From NCBI RefSeq assembly GCF_900114285.1, contig NZ_FOSN01000010.1, positions 95,608 through 159,607 of the forward strand: a stretch of DNA of 64,000 nucleotides, given 5' to 3'. Made by a program: the position numbers and the translations under genes. This DNA is from Methylocapsa palsarum (GTDB lineage Bacteria; Pseudomonadota; Alphaproteobacteria; Rhizobiales; Beijerinckiaceae). The notes under the pieces were generated by a model. That model saw nothing but the letters and a program-made list of their open reading frames with translations. It made no database searches and had not been told where the DNA came from. This document shows positions 59,511 through 64,000 of the stretch, in pieces; the stretch's first letter is position 1; every line of letters begins with the position of its first letter.

Positions 59511-60167
59511 TCAAGCAGTCCGGGCGCTTGGGGCGAGGGCGCAGGCGGCTCGAGAAAGGCTCTGGATCCGGGCGAAATCCTTCGCCGCGATGAGCTCCGG
59601 CGGCGCCATCCAAGACCCGCCGACGCAGGCGACGTTGTCAAGCTGGAGATAGGCTTTCGCTTTTTCAGCGTCGACGCCTCCGGTCGGACAGAACACAAGG
59701 CCCGGCAAGGGGCCCTTGAGCGAGGCGAGGAACTTCGCGCCGCCCGCCGCCTCGGCCGGAAAGAATTTTAGCGCCGAAAACCCGCGTTCGCGGAGCGCCA
59801 TGGCCTCCGACGCGGTCGAGGCCCCCGGCAGGAACGGCGCCGGCGCGCGTATCGCGGCCTTGATCAGGCCGGGGCTCATTCCGGGGCTGACAAGAAAAGA
59901 CGCGCCCGCCGCGATCGCCGCGTCGATCTGATCAGGCTCGACAATCGTGCCGGCCCCGATCCGCGCCTCGGGATAGGCCTTGGCGAGCAAGGCGACAACT
60001 TTCAGCGCGCCCGGCGTGCGCAAGGTGATTTCGAGCACGCGCAGGCCGCCGGCGATCAGCGCGCCGGCAAGGTCAAGCGCCGCCGCAGGCTCGGCGAGGG
60101 TCAGCACCGGGATCACCGGCGACAGCCGCATCAAAGCGCGCGTCGCCTCGGACTGTTGATAACGCAT
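59511..60167 (-). CDS. eda: 2-dehydro-3-deoxyphosphogluconate (KDPG) aldolase
   Basis: 218 residues with RLSPVIPVLTL, the Glu in LEITLRTPGAL, the Schiff-base Lys in SALKFFPAEAAGG and the PTGGVD loop. Splits KDPG to pyruvate and glyceraldehyde-3-phosphate, the second Entner-Doudoroff step. Lies directly downstream of edd. Confidence 0.95.
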   Translation of the reverse strand: MRYQQSEATRALMRLSPVIPVLTLAEPAAALDLAGALIAGGLRVLEITLRTPGALKVVALLAKAYPEARIGAGTIVEPDQIDAAIAAGASFLVSPGMSPGLIKAAIRAPAPFLPGASTASEAMALRERGFSALKFFPAEAAGGAKFLASLKGPLPGLVFCPTGGVDAEKAKAYLQLDNVACVGGSWMAPPELIAAKDFARIQSLSRAACALAPSARTA

Positions 60168-60205
60168 CGCGCGCCCTTTTCAGAGGAACCGCAAGCGACC
60201 ACGAT

Positions 60206-62059
60206 TCACGCGAAAACGCCAGCGCCCAGTTCCGGCGCGCCGACATTGGCGCGAAAAATTTCGAAGAGTTCGCGGCCATGCCCCTGAGCCTGCGCGCCGA
60301 GGTCCGCGACGGCGGGCGCCCTCGTCTCGAAGTCCTCGGCGGAGACTTCTGCGATCAGCGCGCCGGCGTCGGCGTCGAGCACGATCATGTCGCCGTCGCG
60401 CAGCTTCGCGATCAGGCCTCCGGCCTGCGCTTCCGGCGAAACGTGGATCGCCGCCGGAACCTTGCCCGAGGCGCCCGACATGCGGCCGTCGGTGACGAGC
60501 GCAACCTTCCGACCGCGGGCCATGACCGAGGCGAGCACCGGCGTCAGCTTGTGCAGTTCGGGCATGCCGATCGCCTTCGCGCCCTGGAACCGCACGATTG
60601 CGACGAAATCGCGGTCGAGCTGTCCCGCCAGGAACGCCGCCGCCAGGTCCTCCTGCGAATGGAAGATGAGGGCCGGGGCGCGCACCTTCCGATGCTGCGG
60701 CGCGACCGCGCTGACCTTGATCACCGCGCGGCCGAGATTGCCCTCGAGCACCTTCAATCCGCCGTCGGGCGAGAACGGGCGCGCGAACGGGCGCAGCACC
60801 GACTCATCGCGGCTCGCCGCGACGGCCGGACGATAGGCGAGCCTGCCCTCGTCGAGATAAGGCTCGCGCCCGCAGGCTTCGAGCGTCTGCCCGGACACGG
60901 TCCTGGCGTCCTCGTGCAACGCCCCCGCTTCCAGCAATTGCCCGATGAGAAAGGGCGTGCCGCCCGCCGCCGTGAAATGATTGATGTCGGCGCCGCCGTT
61001 CGGATAGATCCTGGCGAGGAGCGGAACCTGCCGCGCGAGATCGGCGAAATCGTCCAGCGTCAGGAGGATCCCGCCCGCCCGCGCCATCGCGACGAGGTGC
61101 AGGACATGGTTCGTGGAGCCGCCGGTGGCGTGCAGTGCGACGATTCCGTTGACGAAGGCCCGCTCGTCGAGGATCGAGGCGACCGGCGTATAGTCGTCGC
61201 CGAGCGCGGTCATCGCGAGAGCGCGCTGCGCGGCGGCGGCGGTGAGCGCGTCGCGCAGAGGCGCGTCCGGGTGCACGAACGAACTGCCCGGAAGATGCAG
61301 GCCCATCGCCTCCATCAGCATCTGGTTGGAATTGGCGGTCCCGTAGAAGGTGCAGGTGCCCGGCGAATGGTAGGACGCGGCTTCGGCCTCGAGCAGATCC
61401 TCGCGCGTCGCCTTGCCCTCGGCGTGCTGCTGGCGCAGCTTCGCTTTCGTCTCGTTGGGAAGGCCCGAGGCCATCGGCCCGGCCGGAACGAACACGGCGG
61501 GGAGATGCCCGAAGGCCTGCGCCGCAATGACGAGGCCGGGCACGATCTTGTCGCACACGCCGAGGAAAAGCGCGGCGTCGAACATATCGTGCGAGAGGGC
61601 GATCGCCGCCGCCATCGCGATCACGTCGCGCGAGAACAGCGACAGCTCCATCCCCGGGCGGCCTTGCGTGATTCCGTCGCACATGGCGGGCACGCCGCCC
61701 GCAACCTGCGCCACGCCGCCGGCCTCGCGCGCGGCGGCCTTGATGATCGCCGGAAACCGCTCATAGGGCTGGTGCGCCGACAGCATGTCATTATAGGCGG
61801 TGACGATCGCGAGGTTCGGGACGACGCCCGCGCGCATGTCCGGTTTGGCCTCGGCGGCGCAGGCGGCGAAGCCATGGGCGAGATTGGCGCAGCCGAGCGC
61901 GCCGCGGCGCGGGCCTTGCCGGCGCGCGGCCTCCATCCGGGCGAGATAGGCCTCGCGCGAGGGGCGGCTGCGCTCCCTGATGCGGGCGGTGACGTCGGCG
62001 ATCGCTGGACGGACCATGTGCGGCTCCTTGGGGAGCTTGCTGAAGTGAGGGTTGGCCAA
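60206..62059 (-). CDS. edd: 6-phosphogluconate dehydratase
   Basis: 617 residues of the IlvD/Edd family. Fe-S ligands are in [10 protein letters not shown] and [10 protein letters not shown], with [28 protein letters not shown] and the C-terminal [11 protein letters not shown]. First enzyme of the Entner-Doudoroff route; with eda and the aldolase it makes a sugar-acid operon. An alternative start is the Met at 62015 ([13 protein letters not shown]). Confidence 0.96.
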   Translation of the reverse strand: MANPHFSKLPKEPHMVRPAIADVTARIRERSRPSREAYLARMEAARRQGPRRGALGCANLAHGFAACAAEAKPDMRAGVVPNLAIVTAYNDMLSAHQPYERFPAIIKAAAREAGGVAQVAGGVPAMCDGITQGRPGMELSLFSRDVIAMAAAIALSHDMFDAALFLGVCDKIVPGLVIAAQAFGHLPAVFVPAGPMASGLPNETKAKLRQQHAEGKATREDLLEAEAASYHSPGTCTFYGTANSNQMLMEAMGLHLPGSSFVHPDAPLRDALTAAAAQRALAMTALGDDYTPVASILDERAFVNGIVALHATGGSTNHVLHLVAMARAGGILLTLDDFADLARQVPLLARIYPNGGADINHFTAAGGTPFLIGQLLEAGALHEDARTVSGQTLEACGREPYLDEGRLAYRPAVAASRDESVLRPFARPFSPDGGLKVLEGNLGRAVIKVSAVAPQHRKVRAPALIFHSQEDLAAAFLAGQLDRDFVAIVRFQGAKAIGMPELHKLTPVLASVMARGRKVALVTDGRMSGASGKVPAAIHVSPEAQAGGLIAKLRDGDMIVLDADAGALIAEVSAEDFETRAPAVADLGAQAQGHGRELFEIFRANVGAPELGAGVFA

Positions 62060-62429
62060 TCTAGCACATTATTCGGGGTGAAAACCTGCTTCAGGGCAAA
62101 GGGCGGCGCCTCAGTTTGAATTTCCACGCTGGGTGGGTTTGCGACGGTCCGCTTGGAGCCGCGATGGGCGAAACCGGTCATTCGGTTCACAGTCTGATCG
62201 GGCCGAAAGCGCACTGACGGTTTAGGGCAGTTGAAATGTCGAAGCGGACATTCGTCCTGCATGGCGTCGTGGTAACCCTCGACACATAGCCATCATTGCC
62301 CCAGCATTGCTTAGGCGGCGCTTACTGCGTTCACCCTAGGGCCCACCCTCGATGCACAGCGTTTTCTGCGCGCCGATCGCGCGTCTTGACGGGCGATTTG
62401 GCCGCGGCCTTAAGGAAACGTGTCCAGTC
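62060..62429. other. 370-bp region without convincing gene
   Basis: Between edd and the regulator gene. The composition is mixed, with short frames such as MSKRTFVLHGVVVTLDT (62236) that have no ribosome site. It contains phrases like aaaccggtcattcggttcac and aagcggacattcg that look like degraded coding sequence of the kind common in rhizobial intergenic DNA. I assign nothing. Confidence 0.4.
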
Positions 62430-63458
62430 TCACGTCGGGTCAGTTCTTCGTCGACGGGCTGCTGCGGGGCGAAGACTCTTCGGAGAGGAGCCAGTCCAGC
62501 GCCGAACCGCGCGACTTAGGGAAGACTGAGCGGCATAGCCGACGTCAGCGGCGGCAGCGGAGATGACGCCGGGGTTTGCGAGCAGGACCCGCAAGGCCCT
62601 TTCACGACGAAGTTCGTCCGAGAGTTGCCTGAAGCTCGTTCCCTCCAATGTCAACATGCGCTGAAGCGAACGCGCGCTTATTCCCGAGGCTCTCGCGAGG
62701 CGGGCAAACGACGAGCCCGGTTCATCGATCATCGGTCCCAGAACGAGTCGAGCGGAGTGGCTGAATGACGAGCCTCCATTGAGGAAGTCCCACTCTTCCC
62801 CCGGGGTTTCTTCGTGGCCGGAGGCGCCGACGAGCAGGGCCGCATCGAGCACGTCGTCGTCAAGGTCGACAGCAAGCGTCGCCTCGTTTGAAATTGCGAG
62901 AGGAACTCCAAAGAATGGTCGAAGATGTTCGATCCCAAACGCCGGGTGCGCTCGGATGCGAATACTCCGAGGCGTTATATGACCGCGCTCGGTCGCCGCA
63001 TAGAGCCGCTGTATCACAGACGCCGTAAATTGCTGCGTAAGGTGCATCGTCTCGCCATCGAGAACCATTGACCATCCAGCCTGTACGCAAAGTCCTCCGC
63101 GTATCGGCCGGAGTGAAATAAGTTCGTGTGTTGAGTACCGAGGAAGCGCCGCAACGACGCCCAGTAGGGCGTCGCGGGGAGTTCGCGAGCCGAGTATTAC
63201 CCCACCGAATTTGCCGAGATCGGCAACACTGTTTTCGGTGATGACGCGGGCGGCGATATCGGGGCCCTCCAGGGCCGCCAATTTCCGAAAGAACTCGAAT
63301 ACGAAGAACAGCGGTACGGGAAGCTCAGGCTCATCGCCGGAGATGTATCCAAGATCGGCCAATTGCAGGCGCTCGTGGACCGGGAGTCCGCTTGTTCGAA
63401 GCCAGCGAATCATTGGGCCAAGCACCGCCGCGCGGATCAGCGGTATGGATTTCGCCAT
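62430..63458 (-). CDS. AraC-family transcriptional regulator
   Basis: 342 residues from the ATG at 63458 (frame open to 63527). An N-terminal arabinose-binding-like domain (residues ~20-210: GLPVHERLQLADLGYISGDEPELPV ...) and a C-terminal AraC HTH (ISARSLQRMLTLEGTSFRQLSDELRRERALRVLLANPGVISAAAADVGYAAQSSLSRAVRRWTG). Regulates target promoters on binding a small ligand. It is divergent from the sulfatase-like gene and may control it. Confidence 0.88.
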   Translation of the reverse strand: MAKSIPLIRAAVLGPMIRWLRTSGLPVHERLQLADLGYISGDEPELPVPLFFVFEFFRKLAALEGPDIAARVITENSVADLGKFGGVILGSRTPRDALLGVVAALPRYSTHELISLRPIRGGLCVQAGWSMVLDGETMHLTQQFTASVIQRLYAATERGHITPRSIRIRAHPAFGIEHLRPFFGVPLAISNEATLAVDLDDDVLDAALLVGASGHEETPGEEWDFLNGGSSFSHSARLVLGPMIDEPGSSFARLARASGISARSLQRMLTLEGTSFRQLSDELRRERALRVLLANPGVISAAAADVGYAAQSSLSRAVRRWTGSSPKSLRPAAARRRRTDPT

Positions 63459-63785
63459 GTCCGAAAAGACCTTTTGCTCACACTCGTTGCGACTGCAATC
63501 TCGCGACCTGCGCGCCCTTGTAAGCAAGTCTATCCGCGTAATGGTCGGTCGGAAATGCGATTTTGACCCGACACGCCAGAATTTGCGTCCGCAACGCCCA
63601 TGGCCATTGACCCTCAGTTATGGGTCGCCATAGCCTTGGGCCAGTTTCAGAATGATGTCTGACGCTTGAGTAAAGCGGGGCGTGAGCATCGGTGCAGCCG
63701 CTCGCATCCGGAGGGAGGCGGCGGAACGCATCTGCGTGTGTCATTTCTTCAGAGAATATGCCTCCAAGACTCAAGGAGCGCGAAC
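63459..63785. other. 327-bp divergent promoter region
   Basis: Separates the AraC-type regulator from the sulfatase-like gene. AAGGAG at 63773-63778 is the ribosome site of the latter. No ORF is supported. An operator cannot be defined by eye. Confidence 0.5.
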
Positions 63786-64000
63786 ATGAAACCGGAAGCC
63801 CAGGAACGTTCCAAGCTCGTGGCCAGCGCGGCGGCTTTGATTTTCGGCTGCCTATTCGCGGTCGCCCCCGCCGTCGCTCAGCAGGTGAACGGAGTCCTCG
63901 GCTCCCCTGAGGCGACGACCACCATCGACGGAAAGCAGCTTCCGCCGCCAAATCCGCCTTTCGGCGGGGTCATCAAGGAGAGAGCTTCCCAGTCTACCCC
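63786..64000 (+). CDS. Arylsulfatase-like protein, N-terminal part (3' end outside window)
   Basis: 71 residues visible. A signal peptide (ALIFGCLFAVAPAVA-QQ) is followed by VNGVLGSPEATTTIDGKQLPPPNPPFGGVIKE, the typical N-terminus of periplasmic arylsulfatases before the sulfatase domain. The catalytic C/S-x-P-x-R lies beyond the window. Start at 63786 supported by AAGGAG 7 nt upstream. Confidence 0.75.
   Translation, partial: MKPEAQERSKLVASAAALIFGCLFAVAPAVAQQVNGVLGSPEATTTIDGKQLPPPNPPFGGVIKERASQST

Noticed and set aside
62060..62429. Short frames between edd and the AraC-type gene
   Set aside because: No ribosome site, no similarity I can recognise, and inconsistent codon use; left as non-coding or degraded DNA.

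Overview
This 64-kb window is chromosomal DNA of a GC-rich alphaproteobacterium, most likely a Hyphomicrobiales (Rhizobiales) member close to the methylotrophic Beijerinckiaceae/Methylocystaceae. The placement rests on gene order (ftsK-lolA-xthA; leuS-lptE-holA; a separate atpHAGDC operon; pyrB-pyrC-plsY-dprA and topA-rnr blocks), on a ROSE-type RNA thermometer before an IbpA-like hsp20, and on the glutathione-dependent formaldehyde pair frmA-fghA. No rRNA, IS element or CRISPR array was seen. One tRNA, Gly(CCC), is present.

Layout. 1-5.7 kb: the 3' part of ftsK, then an accessory locus of duplicated polymorphic-toxin-like cassettes with small immunity-like genes. 5.9-12.5 kb: lolA, xthA, a cyclic-nucleotide-binding-domain protein, a response regulator, an L,D-transpeptidase, a GDCCVxC protein, yggS and an acyltransferase. 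12.6-22.3 kb: leuS-lptE-holA, atpHAGDC, tRNA-Gly. 22.4-31.8 kb: a DUF459 SGNH hydrolase, two paralogous L,D-transpeptidases, and gltB-gltD on the minus strand. 32-37 kb: hsp20 with its thermosensor, a GYF-domain membrane protein, an alpha/beta hydrolase, frmA-fghA. 37-46 kb: an ethylene-receptor-like histidine kinase with a single-domain response regulator, dprA, plsY, pyrC, pyrB and small unknown genes. 46-56.4 kb: dps, topA-rnr, a DUF983 protein, an MFS transporter, rpmG and tungstate transporter genes tupA-tupB. 56.4-64 kb: a glycine-rich secreted protein, recO, a quinone oxidoreductase, a class II aldolase, Entner-Doudoroff eda and edd, an AraC-type regulator and the start of an arylsulfatase-like gene.

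The most notable features are: (1) the toxin/immunity cassette array at 2.4-5.6 kb, where one conserved pre-toxin domain is repeated in front of different C-terminal ends, one copy broken by two frameshifts and one reduced to 87 bp; (2) a dispersed family of intergenic elements, five of them 112 bp long, each made of two palindromic modules and often abutting stop codons; (3) a likely inversion of about 9 kb whose ends coincide with oppositely oriented copies of that element and which turned pyrB-pyrC-plsY-dprA away from topA-rnr; (4) a kinase that keeps the copper/ethylene-binding residues of plant ETR1.
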